From Treponema_I sp045599005 (lineage in GTDB: Bacteria; Spirochaetota; Spirochaetia; Treponematales; Treponemataceae), in NCBI GenBank assembly GCA_045599005.1, contig JAZRVF010000006.1, positions 1 through 64,000 of the forward strand: a stretch of DNA of 64,000 nt, written 5' to 3'. This document shows positions 34,838 to 43,703 of this stretch, piece by piece; positions within the stretch are counted from its first letter, which is position 1; each line of letters begins with the position of its first letter. A program made the translations under genes and the position numbers. The notes below the pieces were generated by a model. It saw only the letters and a list, made by a program, of their open reading frames with translations, did no database searches and was not told where the DNA came from.

Positions 34838-36391
34838 TCAATATTTTGCCCTTCTGAGGCGAACCTGCTCAATGTCACTGCTGAACAGCTCACGCAGGTC
34901 GTTAAGTCCCAGAGCCATAAGAGCCATGCGGTCAATACCGATACCCCATGCAAGAACAGGGCAGTCAACGCCCATTGCCTTTGTTACTTCAGGACGGAAA
35001 ATACCGGAACCACCAAGCTCAAACCAACCCAGAACAGGATGTTTGATATGAACCTCAACAGAAGGCTCCGTAAAGGGGAAGTAACCGGGAACATATTTGA
35101 CTTCTGTGGCACCTGCAATCTCCACAGCGAACATCTCAAGGAAGCCGAGCAGTGTCTTCAGGTTTACTTCATCACCAAGAACAATACCTTCTGTCTGGTA
35201 GAAGTCAGACAGGTGAGTGGCATCAACTTTGTCATAGCGGAAGCAGCGGGCAATACCGAAGTATTTACCGGGCACCTTTGCAGTTGCCAGCTGATGCGCA
35301 GAAAGAGCAGTTCCCTGACTGCGCAGAATCAGACGGCGTGTAAAATCTGTGTCAAAGTTGTAGTTCCATCCGCGGCTTCCTGTGTTTCCACCGTCACGAT
35401 GGGCCGCTGCAACGTTTGTAAGGAAAGGTTCATCAATTTTCTTTGCGTGGGTCGGATTCTTTACTGAATATACGTCATGAATGTCACGGGCTGCATGGAA
35501 CTGAGGCATGAACAGAGCATCGCAGTTCCAGAATTCTGTTTCTACCAGCGGACCGTCAAACTCTTCAAAGCCCAGAGAGCAAAGTTTGTCTTTTACGCTT
35601 TCCAGGAAAGAAACATATGCGCTTGTGCGTCCAGGAATAATACGTGCCGGAGGAATCGCAATGTTGTATCCGCGGAAACTGGAGTTTTTCCACTCACCGC
35701 TTGTAAGAATTTTTGTTGAGATTGAACCGATCTCGTTACCGGTGATTCCGGCGGATTCCAGTGCCTGTGCGGCTTCTGCAGCGGCAGGTGTGAGCTGATA
35801 GAATACAGTCTCGCGCTCAACAATACGGAATGCACTGTCTGCAGCACCGCGTTTTTTTGCAAGAGTACCCATTACAGCAATTTCTTCCTGAGTCAGGGAA
35901 GACTGGTCAAGCATTCCGTCTTCAGCTGCAACAGCTTTTTTAAGCAGTTCGGCTGCAATTCTTACGCTGCCGGGTGCCTCTTTTCCTGTATGCGCCGCAC
36001 GCTTCTCAGCATCCATTGTGAGAATGCCTTCCTTTGAAAGCTGACCGAAAGCACTTCCAACGTCTTTATTGTCCAGTTTCAGGGCTTCTGCAATTTTCGG
36101 CAGAGCATGGGCACCTTTTTCGCGCACAAAATTTATGATGCGCTCAACCGGCTGTCCGATTTTCTCAAAAGTGCGGCCCAGTTCAGTCACTTCAAAATAT
36201 GTGTGAGGCTCGCGGCGGATCTCTTTACAGAGTTCTTTTCCGCAGAGCCATGAGAAAGCCTGGTTTGCATGACCTTCCTTATAAGCCAGTTCTTTCTGCA
36301 GCTTTGCAGAAGACAGTTCATCATCAGCCTTGTAGGCGCGCAAAACTTTTATTTCCAGCGGGTGCAGGTTTTTAATTAAATTCTGGTCCAT
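34838..36391 (-). CDS. pheS: phenylalanyl-tRNA synthetase alpha subunit, archaeal/eukaryote-like type
   Basis: 517 aa, much longer than the usual 330-350 of bacterial PheS. It has an N-terminal DNA/tRNA-binding-type winged-helix region (about 1-220) and a class II synthetase core from 240: motif 2 YFGIARCFRYDKVDATH, and GSGIFRPEV with GWFELGG. Spirochaetes carry this archaeal-type enzyme. It charges tRNA-Phe together with PheT, whose gene is not in the window. A GGATGG Shine-Dalgarno precedes the ATG, 16 bp after the gene at 36407. Confidence 0.93.
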   Translation of the reverse strand: MDQNLIKNLHPLEIKVLRAYKADDELSSAKLQKELAYKEGHANQAFSWLCGKELCKEIRREPHTYFEVTELGRTFEKIGQPVERIINFVREKGAHALPKIAEALKLDNKDVGSAFGQLSKEGILTMDAEKRAAHTGKEAPGSVRIAAELLKKAVAAEDGMLDQSSLTQEEIAVMGTLAKKRGAADSAFRIVERETVFYQLTPAAAEAAQALESAGITGNEIGSISTKILTSGEWKNSSFRGYNIAIPPARIIPGRTSAYVSFLESVKDKLCSLGFEEFDGPLVETEFWNCDALFMPQFHAARDIHDVYSVKNPTHAKKIDEPFLTNVAAAHRDGGNTGSRGWNYNFDTDFTRRLILRSQGTALSAHQLATAKVPGKYFGIARCFRYDKVDATHLSDFYQTEGIVLGDEVNLKTLLGFLEMFAVEIAGATEVKYVPGYFPFTEPSVEVHIKHPVLGWFELGGSGIFRPEVTKAMGVDCPVLAWGIGIDRMALMALGLNDLRELFSSDIEQVRLRRAKY

Positions 36392-36406
36392 GATTTTCCA
36401 TCCAAA

Positions 36407-36784
36407 TTATTCAAATTTTACAAAACAAGTATAGATTGCTTTATTTGCTTTATTGTCAAACTGTGTTGTATCCTTGCGCAGGAAAGAATAGTTGTAATAT
36501 CCTTTTTCGCCACAGAAAATGATGATACGCTGACGGATTGCCTCCATTGCATCACCCTGGTCAAAAAGAGGAGCCGGACCTGTGTAGACGAAACGGGCCT
36601 CTTTAAGTTCGGGATACCATTCAATGGTCATTGAAGTAAGACGGTTTTTCCCCTGTTCGGTAATAACCTGAAAACTCTGAAGATCAGGTTCTTCTGCCAA
36701 GGGATCAAATTCCTGTGCAAAAGAAAATGCGCAGAAAGCAGCTATAAACACAAAAGAAGCAACAAAAAATCTTGTTCTCTTCAT
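36407..36784 (-). CDS. hypothetical exported protein
   Basis: 125 aa from the ATG at 36784, which sits seven bases after a perfect GGAGGAT. A signal peptide (MKRTRFFVASFVFIAAFCAFSF, cleaved near AQE) leads to a small mature domain with no recognised family, containing LTSMTIEWYPELKEARFVYTG and ending QFDNKANKAIYTCFVKFE. It lies in the minus-strand block and probably resides in the periplasm. The gene after it on the same strand is pheS, so the operon mixes envelope and translation genes. Confidence 0.75.
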   Translation of the reverse strand: MKRTRFFVASFVFIAAFCAFSFAQEFDPLAEEPDLQSFQVITEQGKNRLTSMTIEWYPELKEARFVYTGPAPLFDQGDAMEAIRQRIIIFCGEKGYYNYSFLRKDTTQFDNKANKAIYTCFVKFE

Positions 36785-36824
36785 ACATCCTCCAACCGTC
36801 AAAGACAAAAGCCCGCCAGTTCAT

Positions 36825-37562
36825 TCAGTAAAATTTGTATTGCTCTATTTTATCCACATAGAGAAAAAAATCAAGGTCAGCCACATATTTACCGCTGTCA
36901 ATGAAGATTCTCGGATTTTCATCTTTAAGCACGATGGTGCCGGTCACTTCTTTGGGTTTATTCTTTGACATTGCCATCGCATAATCCCGGACTGCATTCC
37001 TGACTGCGTCCAGAACAGAGTTTTTCATTCCTTCAGGGCCGTCATGAACACTGCCTTCTCCACGGGAGGAAGCGCTCACATACCACATCTTGTGCCACAT
37101 CTCCCTATTGGCCATCATTGAGGAACTGCGCTCAAACTCCAGCCAGCAGGTGATCCGGTTGTCGGAGAAAACCGGATCAGTCCACAGCATTCTTGAATCA
37201 TTCTCCTCTATGATGCTGCGCGGAATGCACTCAAAGTACTCAGAAACACCGCGGGCTCTGTCTGCCGGCGTATAGGAGAAAGTCCAGCCGTAACACATTC
37301 CCGTCAGATAAAAGGCGCCTATATTGCGAAGATTTCTGATCGCAGGCATGTAGAATTCCTCATCTTCCCCGGGCAAATCTTTCCGCAGCGGATACTCATC
37401 AATCGGTGTCCAGATTGAGACACGAAGTCTTGAGGGAGCAATCAGAATGTCTGCAGAGGCATGATTTTCCGGAAACACAGCCGGCATCAGCTGAATAAGT
37501 GCGAAAAATCCAAGGACAATCAGCTTTTTCAGCGGCGGTAAGCGTTTTTCCAGACTTTCCAC
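36825..37562 (-). CDS. hypothetical exported protein overlapping the rhomboid gene
   Basis: 245 aa if started at the GTG at 37562, which gives a signal peptide LKKLIVLGFFALIQLMPAVF. An ATG at 37598 in the same frame would add residues without support. The coding region overlaps the 3' end of the rhomboid gene by 34 bp, which suggests coupling. The mature protein has no recognised family; it contains IWTPIDEYPLRKDLPG and, at the end, IVLKDENPRIFIDSGKYVADLDF. Start uncertain. Confidence 0.6.
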   Translation of the reverse strand: MESLEKRLPPLKKLIVLGFFALIQLMPAVFPENHASADILIAPSRLRVSIWTPIDEYPLRKDLPGEDEEFYMPAIRNLRNIGAFYLTGMCYGWTFSYTPADRARGVSEYFECIPRSIIEENDSRMLWTDPVFSDNRITCWLEFERSSSMMANREMWHKMWYVSASSRGEGSVHDGPEGMKNSVLDAVRNAVRDYAMAMSKNKPKEVTGTIVLKDENPRIFIDSGKYVADLDFFLYVDKIEQYKFY

Positions 37563-38188
37563 GGATTGATTCCGATTCGTACAAGGCAATAAATCCATGC
37601 AAACAGAAAGCCTGCAAGATGAGTCATGTGAGCCACTCCGCTTTTCAGGCTGAGAAGCTGGCTCGCAATTTCAATTCCGGCATAAACTGCGATCAGAAGC
37701 GGTGCAGGAATCGGAAGTATTCCCCAGATAAAAATCTTTGCCCGTGGAAAAACAACCGCATACATCAGCATGACTGCATAAAGAGCTCCCGATGCTCCGT
37801 AGAGAAATGCGTTCCAGGCGCCAGTAAGCACGTACACAATGCAGGAAACGATACCGCAGAACAGACCGGAAAGCAGATACATCAGAAGGAATTCCTTTGA
37901 GCCCACTGCTCTCTCCACTGTGGTTCCGAAGATTATCAGCCCGAGCATGTTGAAGAAAATATGCTGCCAGCTGGAAACATCATGGACAAAGAAATATGTG
38001 AAGAACTGCCAGTAAGCCTTTACATAAACCACATTGTACGGATTAAGGGCAAGGTAGTAGATAAGATTCGGGATCATCCTGCAGAGGATGAACACTATCA
38101 CGTTTATTCCGGCAATCAGAAAAGCCGCATTCCAGTTTGAATAACGGAATGGACGGCGCAGTTTCTGCAGGGGAGAAATTTTTTCCAT
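37529..38188 (-). CDS. rhomboid-family intramembrane serine protease
   Basis: 219 aa with about six membrane segments. The catalytic Ser133 is in GASGALYA and the His is H190 in HMTHLAGFLFAW; HIFFN near 76-80 matches the L1-helix HxxxN element. Rhomboids cleave membrane protein helices. The substrate is unknown; the overlapping exported protein gene downstream might be a substrate or partner, but that is inference. It sits 17 bp after the GGDEF gene's stop on the same strand. Confidence 0.88.
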   Translation of the reverse strand: MEKISPLQKLRRPFRYSNWNAAFLIAGINVIVFILCRMIPNLIYYLALNPYNVVYVKAYWQFFTYFFVHDVSSWQHIFFNMLGLIIFGTTVERAVGSKEFLLMYLLSGLFCGIVSCIVYVLTGAWNAFLYGASGALYAVMLMYAVVFPRAKIFIWGILPIPAPLLIAVYAGIEIASQLLSLKSGVAHMTHLAGFLFAWIYCLVRIGINPWKVWKNAYRR

Positions 38189-38205
38189 ATCAGATCAGTC
38201 CGCTT

Positions 38206-39285
38206 TTATCTGTTGTTTTCAGTTTTTTCAGGAACAGTGACCGGGTCGTAAACAGAAACTCTGTTGCGGCCGGAATTCTTCGACACGTACAGAGCCATAT
38301 CAGCTTTTTCTGCAATTCCTTTCGGAGTGTCTTTTGTTCCGGCTGCCATATGGGCCACACCGATGGAAATTGTAACACTGACGTGAACGCCTTCCATTGC
38401 ATAATCAAAACGCTCTATGTTGGCGCGTATGTTCTCTGCGACCATGCGCACGGTGGAAGCCTCAGTGTTGGCAAGCATTACAATGAATTCCTCACCGCCG
38501 TAACGCGCCGCCAGATCGTGGGTCCTTATGCTGTTTGAGATTATGCGTGCCGTTTCCGTAAGCACATAATCTCCGAAGGCATGTCCGTATGTGTCGTTGA
38601 ACTGCTTGAAGTGGTCAATGTCCAGCATAAGCACGCCCAAAGCCTGGTTCTGGCTTACACAGGTATCAATCTTGTCGGCAAGAACCGAGAAAAAGTAATG
38701 TTTCAGCTTGAGGTGCGTCATCATGTCCGTGGTAGCCTGCTCAACAAGCATCGCATTGTTGATTGCAATAGCCGCCAGAGACGCAATGTTCAGAATCTGT
38801 TCCTTCTCGTAACTGCTGTAGCTGATTCCGTCCCCGATATCAATACGGTTTCCCAGAAGAAGAATTCCTGCAAGACGTTTTTTCTGCAGAAGAGGAACAA
38901 CAAGAGACGGAGAAAGAGAATTCAGCTGGATGAATTCCCGGTCTTTCGCAGACAGATGCCGTTTCAGCTCGCTCATTGTAAAGCAGCGGCTTTCGTTGGT
39001 AAGAAGCTCCACAAGAGGACAGTTCTGGGGAACGGAATAAGAGATAAGCGGATCAAGATCAAAACCGCTGTAATAATCCTGAAGTTCAAAAAAATCGGAA
39101 GTGATGTCGGAAGAAACGTACATACCCGCGCCGAGAACGCGCATCTGGCACATACAGATATACAGGATGGACTCAATCAGCGTCCCTGAGTCAAGCACAG
39201 AACACAGACTTTTGGAAATTTCCAGCAGCTGAGTCAGATCGTATATTTTCTTTTCGCGTGTAATGCTCTTTCTTCTTACCGGCAT
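38206..39285 (-). CDS. GAF-GGDEF diguanylate cyclase
   Basis: 359 aa. An N-terminal GAF-like sensor domain (about 20-170) is joined by a short helical linker to a GGDEF domain (about 190-355). The active-site loop RYGGEEF is intact, and five residues before it stands RTHD, the product-inhibition I-site. It should make cyclic di-GMP from two GTP in response to an unknown ligand. A TATGAT eight bases before the ATG suggests a very short leader. It lies upstream of the rhomboid gene in the minus-strand block. Confidence 0.93.
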   Translation of the reverse strand: MPVRRKSITREKKIYDLTQLLEISKSLCSVLDSGTLIESILYICMCQMRVLGAGMYVSSDITSDFFELQDYYSGFDLDPLISYSVPQNCPLVELLTNESRCFTMSELKRHLSAKDREFIQLNSLSPSLVVPLLQKKRLAGILLLGNRIDIGDGISYSSYEKEQILNIASLAAIAINNAMLVEQATTDMMTHLKLKHYFFSVLADKIDTCVSQNQALGVLMLDIDHFKQFNDTYGHAFGDYVLTETARIISNSIRTHDLAARYGGEEFIVMLANTEASTVRMVAENIRANIERFDYAMEGVHVSVTISIGVAHMAAGTKDTPKGIAEKADMALYVSKNSGRNRVSVYDPVTVPEKTENNR

Positions 39286-39319
39286 ATTCTTACATCATAT
39301 ATTATATAATCAGGCATTT

Positions 39320-40915
39320 CTAGGAACTTACTTCCCGGACCTCACCAATTATAGCATAGTTTCGCATTATTTCAAGAAAAAGACTCCATTTTGGAAAAGT
39401 CATCTCAAGATAATCAGATCCTTCGTGATTACGGGAGGAAGCAAAAAGAACTTTCAGATTGGCGACAATCTCCGGTTTTGTCTTTCGCGCGTCAGGAATC
39501 AGCTCCTCAAGACGTTTGGAAAGCTTGCTGATGACTGTCACCTCCGTCTGGATCAGCGCCTTTGCCTCTTTGTTTATGTTCTCAATCATTTTTGCAAGAG
39601 AAGTCATGAAAGAGGGATCCCGGTGGCTGTCCTTTATGTAACCGTCCATGAGTGTCACATCGTTCTTTCCTTCCTTCTCGAAAGATTTCTCAAACTCCGC
39701 GATATGACCAGAAACTTCCGCGGCTTCGTATACAATGGCGGAGAAATCAGATTTGTACTGGTCATTGTTGAAGAATCCTTCCACAACAATGTCGTTCAGG
39801 AGGGAAGTAACACTTTCGTTCATGAATTCCCTGCAGAATGACTTTATGATCTGGAGCGGTGTGATCCACAGGAAGGATCCGGCACCGGTTGTCGTGTAGC
39901 GGACGCTGTTTTCCGCAGTGTAACCGGAAAGCGGAGCCAGTTCCTTTTCCTCAAAAAGTTCCGCTATCTCCTGCTGGATGTGTTCGTCCTGAAGTTCGCT
40001 CGTGATGAGTTTTGTGTTGTTCTCAAAGGATGTACGCAGTTTTCCCGTGTATTCCTGCAGATAATTCACATAAGTCTGATTGATTTTGCCCTGATAGTTG
40101 GGATTGTTCTTTGCAAGACAAAGCAGGTTCAGCAGAAGTGTGGGCGTAAGGATCCTGCTGAGGATGACGGAAGTTTTCCTGAGATGCATGCTGAGTTTCT
40201 CCAGCTCTGCCTCGGAAATGGTATGCCGTGACTGATACACTGCGATGGCGTTCAGTGCACGGCCTGTTGACGCAGTGATTGAGATGCCCGCCGTTATGAA
40301 ATAAAAGTCCTCAAGGTAATTCTCAAGCTGATCAAGGGAAGTTGCCTCAAACTGATAATCCCCGTCCGGATCGGAAGGAGAGTAATCAGGGCAGAAAAGT
40401 CTGATCACCGGCGTAAAGGAAAAGCGGCACAGATCCACAAGACTGTCCAGGCCCCGCAGAGTTTTTTCAATCTGAATGAATGTGGTGGAAGAAAGTTCCT
40501 GGACCAGTGTCTGAAGATTGCGTTTCTGAGCCTCAAGACTCCGGGCTGGATTCGCGGAAATCATCAGATCTTCCTTACGGTTTGCATATTCCAGCTGTTC
40601 AATCAGCTGCTGGCCTTTGTCGGAGAATCCGGTCTCCAGAAGAACATCAGTGTAATGAGCCTTAAGTGTCGCGTCTCCGCTTGCAATTGTCGCGGAAAAC
40701 AGTTTCTCCAGAGGAATAAGGTGTGAATGCAGCTGGCGGAATGCCTCACCCATGTTGGGAAGGAGCATCTGGTTTTTGTACATTGCAGGAGTATACTGTT
40801 TTAGTGCTGTCTCGATTTTTTTTATTTCCTGTTTAAGCTGATTCTCAGGTTTTGAACTTCCGAAAAGAGAACCGAACAACTCCAGGATCTGGGAAAATAG
40901 GCTCATATCCTCCAT
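39320..40915 (-). CDS. DUF5312-like spirochaete protein
   Basis: 531 aa (528 if started at the second ATG, 40906, which follows GGAGG closely). The sequence resembles a family known mainly from Treponema (DUF5312); I recognise it by general similarity, not by a domain search. It is almost wholly alpha-helical, with no signal peptide or membrane segment, and repeated Leu-rich stretches, for example ILSRILTPTLLLNLLCLAKN near 255. The function is unknown. A CATAAT box ends just before the first ATG, so the start depends on which ATG is used. Confidence 0.65.
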   Translation of the reverse strand: MEDMSLFSQILELFGSLFGSSKPENQLKQEIKKIETALKQYTPAMYKNQMLLPNMGEAFRQLHSHLIPLEKLFSATIASGDATLKAHYTDVLLETGFSDKGQQLIEQLEYANRKEDLMISANPARSLEAQKRNLQTLVQELSSTTFIQIEKTLRGLDSLVDLCRFSFTPVIRLFCPDYSPSDPDGDYQFEATSLDQLENYLEDFYFITAGISITASTGRALNAIAVYQSRHTISEAELEKLSMHLRKTSVILSRILTPTLLLNLLCLAKNNPNYQGKINQTYVNYLQEYTGKLRTSFENNTKLITSELQDEHIQQEIAELFEEKELAPLSGYTAENSVRYTTTGAGSFLWITPLQIIKSFCREFMNESVTSLLNDIVVEGFFNNDQYKSDFSAIVYEAAEVSGHIAEFEKSFEKEGKNDVTLMDGYIKDSHRDPSFMTSLAKMIENINKEAKALIQTEVTVISKLSKRLEELIPDARKTKPEIVANLKVLFASSRNHEGSDYLEMTFPKWSLFLEIMRNYAIIGEVREVSS

Positions 40916-40949
40916 ATTATGTCATAAATCCTCTCTTTGTAAATGATGC

Positions 40950-40979
40950 TTGACGCTCTGCAAGAAAAAAGGGTACTAA
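40950..40979 (+). promoter_or_regulatory. promoter for the 40985 gene, predicted leaderless
   Basis: TTGACG (40950-40955), an 18-bp spacer and TACTAA (40974-40979) end five bases before the ATG at 40985. The -35 overlaps the in-frame ATG pair at 40943, which argues against that earlier start. Confidence 0.55.
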
Positions 40980-40984
40980 TACGT

Positions 40985-41545
40985 ATGCAGAAATCCGTAG
41001 AAAACTATCCTTTTATTTCTGAATACGTTGAACAGGACGTTCTTGAAGCCATGCAGACCCTTTTTTCAGCCGGTACAGCTGCTGATCAGTCTGCTGCCGC
41101 TGCTGTTCTTGCCCAGGCACTGGGAGCTGATGATTCTGTAAAAAAAATCCTCGCTTCTGATGAATCTTCTGAGCAGGAGGCAAAACTTCTTTCCAGTTTC
41201 CAGAACAATCTTAAGCTGCTTGTGCAGAAAACCTGGGTTGAGAAAAGCGACGAGGCTCTGAAAGAGCAGGTTCTGTACCGTCTGGACACAATCTGTAAAA
41301 CAGCCGGTGCTGACGTCTACACTCAGTCTTATGCAGAAATCGTAAAGCTTCTTAACGATGCGCTCTTCCTCATGTTCGGTTCACAGGCTCAGAAGGAAGA
41401 CTTCATCAAATACGCATTCCGCATTGACCCCGGATTCGGGATTTTCTCCTGGTATGTCAACACACTGCCTCCTGCTGCAGACGATGCAGTCACTCCGGCA
41501 AAAATCATGCTTCTTCCAGGAATCTTCTTCCTTTCTACATTCTGA
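40985..41545 (+). CDS. hypothetical cytoplasmic protein
   Basis: 186 aa from the ATG at 40985. It is helical and rich in Ala, Glu and Lys, without signal peptide until a hydrophobic end (KIMLLPGIFFLSTF) that may be a C-terminal membrane anchor. No family recognised. It is divergent from the DUF5312-like gene and lies upstream of proA by 69 bp, without obvious coupling. Confidence 0.65.
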   Translation: MQKSVENYPFISEYVEQDVLEAMQTLFSAGTAADQSAAAAVLAQALGADDSVKKILASDESSEQEAKLLSSFQNNLKLLVQKTWVEKSDEALKEQVLYRLDTICKTAGADVYTQSYAEIVKLLNDALFLMFGSQAQKEDFIKYAFRIDPGFGIFSWYVNTLPPAADDAVTPAKIMLLPGIFFLSTF

Positions 41546-41614
41546 TTTGTTTCTGCGTGTGCATGCCTGAGTACCCTTCATACGCGATGTATTCTGCGTA
41601 CTCAGGAGATGAAC

Positions 41615-42895
41615 ATGATACAGGAACAGATTTTTGATCTGCTGCGCGGAAGTGCAGCCCGACTTGCAGGTCTTTCTGCCGCCGAGAAAAATCAGGCGCT
41701 GAAGGCTGTGCAGGATTCTCTTCTTAAAAACCAATCACAGATTCTTGAGGCAAACTCTCTGGATGTTGCCCGCGCCATTGAAGCCGGAACAAAGGAGTCT
41801 CTTGTGGACCGGCTCCGTCTTACTGAATCCCGCTGGAAAAACATTGCGGGCTGCATCGATACCGTGATCGCACAGACAGATCCTGTCGGCAGTGTGGAAA
41901 GCGGATGGACAACTGCTGCCGGTCTTGAGATCCGGAAAGTGCGTGTTCCCCTCGGAGTTGCATCAATCATTTACGAATCACGGCCAAATGTCACCGTTGA
42001 CGCCTTTGCCCTTGCATTTAAAAGCGGCAATGCGATCCTTCTCCGCGGAAGTTCATCAGCCCTGGATTCAAACAAGGCCATTGTCGCCGCCATCAAAGAA
42101 GGACTCAGCAGTTATTCCGACTCCTCATCCGCAGCCGGTCTTGAGAATGCAGTCTTTCTTGCGGACAGCGGCGAACGCAGTGATGTGGACCAGATTCTCA
42201 ACGCTGTGGGGAAAATCGATGTCGTGCTTCCCCGTGGCGGTGCGGCTCTGATCAGGATGGTCGTTGAAAAAGCCCGTGTGCCCGTGATTGAGACAGGCAG
42301 CGGAATATGCCACCTTTTTGTCGACGAATCCGCAGATATAGAGATGGCCGCAGAGATTGCAGAAAATGCAAAACTGCAGCGCCCCGGAGTATGTAACGCC
42401 ATAGAAGTCTGTCTTGTACACAGAAATGCGGCCCCGGATTTTCTTCCGGCACTGGTGAGAAAGTTTGCAGACCGTGCGGAACTCCGCTGTGACCCCGGCG
42501 CAATGTCTGTGCTTGAGAAAGCAGGTCTTGCGGGTCCCCGTGTTAAAGCCGCCGGAGACACAGATTTTGACACAGAATTCCTGGACAACATTCTTGCAAT
42601 AAAAACCGTTGATTCTGTGGCAGAGGCCGTTGAGCACATAAACGCACACAACACGAAGCACTCAGAATCAATCATCACCCGCGACAGGGACAATGCCCGT
42701 TATTTTCAGGCAAAGGTTGATGCGGCCTGCGTATACGTGAATGCTTCCACCCGCTTCACAGACGGAGAAATGTTCGGTTACGGAGCAGAGCTGGGAATCA
42801 GTACACAGAAGATGCACGTGCGCGGTCCCATGGGACTTACTGCACTTACAACAACAAAATATTTTATTGACGGAAACGGTCAGGTGAGAAAATGA
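41615..42895 (+). CDS. proA: glutamate-5-semialdehyde dehydrogenase (gamma-glutamyl phosphate reductase)
   Basis: 426 aa; the ATG at 41615 has AGGAG six bases before it, better than the ATG at 41609, which would put the Shine-Dalgarno against the start. It reduces gamma-glutamyl phosphate to glutamate semialdehyde with NADPH, the second step of proline synthesis. The aldehyde dehydrogenase fold shows IYESRPNVTVDAFALAFKSG near 115 and the catalytic Cys in RPGVCNAIE near 253. The proB gene overlaps its stop in ATGA. Confidence 0.95.
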   Translation: MIQEQIFDLLRGSAARLAGLSAAEKNQALKAVQDSLLKNQSQILEANSLDVARAIEAGTKESLVDRLRLTESRWKNIAGCIDTVIAQTDPVGSVESGWTTAAGLEIRKVRVPLGVASIIYESRPNVTVDAFALAFKSGNAILLRGSSSALDSNKAIVAAIKEGLSSYSDSSSAAGLENAVFLADSGERSDVDQILNAVGKIDVVLPRGGAALIRMVVEKARVPVIETGSGICHLFVDESADIEMAAEIAENAKLQRPGVCNAIEVCLVHRNAAPDFLPALVRKFADRAELRCDPGAMSVLEKAGLAGPRVKAAGDTDFDTEFLDNILAIKTVDSVAEAVEHINAHNTKHSESIITRDRDNARYFQAKVDAACVYVNASTRFTDGEMFGYGAELGISTQKMHVRGPMGLTALTTTKYFIDGNGQVRK

Positions 42896-43698
42896 AGACG
42901 CAGATGAACATTCAGCAGGCTGTAGAAGAAGCCCGTAAAATTGTAGTAAAAATCGGATCCAACACGCTGGCAAAGGCGGACGGGACAATCAACACAGAGT
43001 TTCTTGATTCCTTTGCGGAACAGTGTTCCTCGCTGATTAAAAAGGGCAAACAGATTGTGATCGTTTCTTCCGGTGCGCAGGTTGCAGGCGTTTCCACCAT
43101 TGACCGCTGGGCCCGCAAAAAGGATGTGCACTTCAGACAGGCACTGTGTGCAATCGGGCAGGTTGAGCTTATGAGCCAGTGGAGAAAAGCTTTCGCTTCA
43201 CAGGATCTGCACATCGGACAGCTTCTGTTCACCCGCGAGGACTTTGAGAATGACCACCGCTCACTGAACATCCGCAACACACTTTTTACCCTTGTGGACG
43301 AAGGTGTTGTTCCCGTAATCAATGAAAACGACTCCGTTTCTTTTGAAGAAGATTCCATCGGTGACAATGACAACCTTTCTGCCATGACGGCGATTCTCTG
43401 GAGTGCCGACCTTCTTGTGCTCTTCAGTGACATTGACGGTGTGTTCACAAAAAACCCGAAGGAAGATCCTACGGCTGAGCTTGTGGAAACTGTGGAAAGC
43501 ATAGAAAAACTTAAGAGCGAGATCTCCATCGGTGCCACAAACAGTTTCGGTACCGGCGGAATCCAGACAAAGCTTGAGGCGGCAGAGCGCGTAGTGAAAT
43601 ACGGAATCCCCATGGTCCTGGCAAACGGCGGCAAAGAGAATGCACTGGCAGGTCTTGCAGACGGAAGCCGCAGGGGAACACTGTTTCTGGCAGACTGA
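42892..43698 (+). CDS. proB: glutamate 5-kinase, short form without PUA domain
   Basis: 268 aa. It phosphorylates glutamate, the first step of proline synthesis. Amino-acid-kinase motifs are present: IVVKIGSNTLAK near 18, IVSSGAQVAG near 55, ENDSVS near 145 and DIDGVFTKNP near 182. Most bacterial ProB proteins carry a C-terminal PUA domain and run to about 370 residues; this one ends at the kinase core, which may change feedback control. The ATG overlaps the proA stop in ATGA. Confidence 0.94.
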   Translation: MKTQMNIQQAVEEARKIVVKIGSNTLAKADGTINTEFLDSFAEQCSSLIKKGKQIVIVSSGAQVAGVSTIDRWARKKDVHFRQALCAIGQVELMSQWRKAFASQDLHIGQLLFTREDFENDHRSLNIRNTLFTLVDEGVVPVINENDSVSFEEDSIGDNDNLSAMTAILWSADLLVLFSDIDGVFTKNPKEDPTAELVETVESIEKLKSEISIGATNSFGTGGIQTKLEAAERVVKYGIPMVLANGGKENALAGLADGSRRGTLFLAD

Positions 43699-43703
43699 TC
43701 TTT

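Noticed and set aside
34727..35467. 246-residue plus-strand frame antisense to pheS
   Set aside because: It overlaps a well-supported synthetase gene over its full length and shows no recognisable motif.
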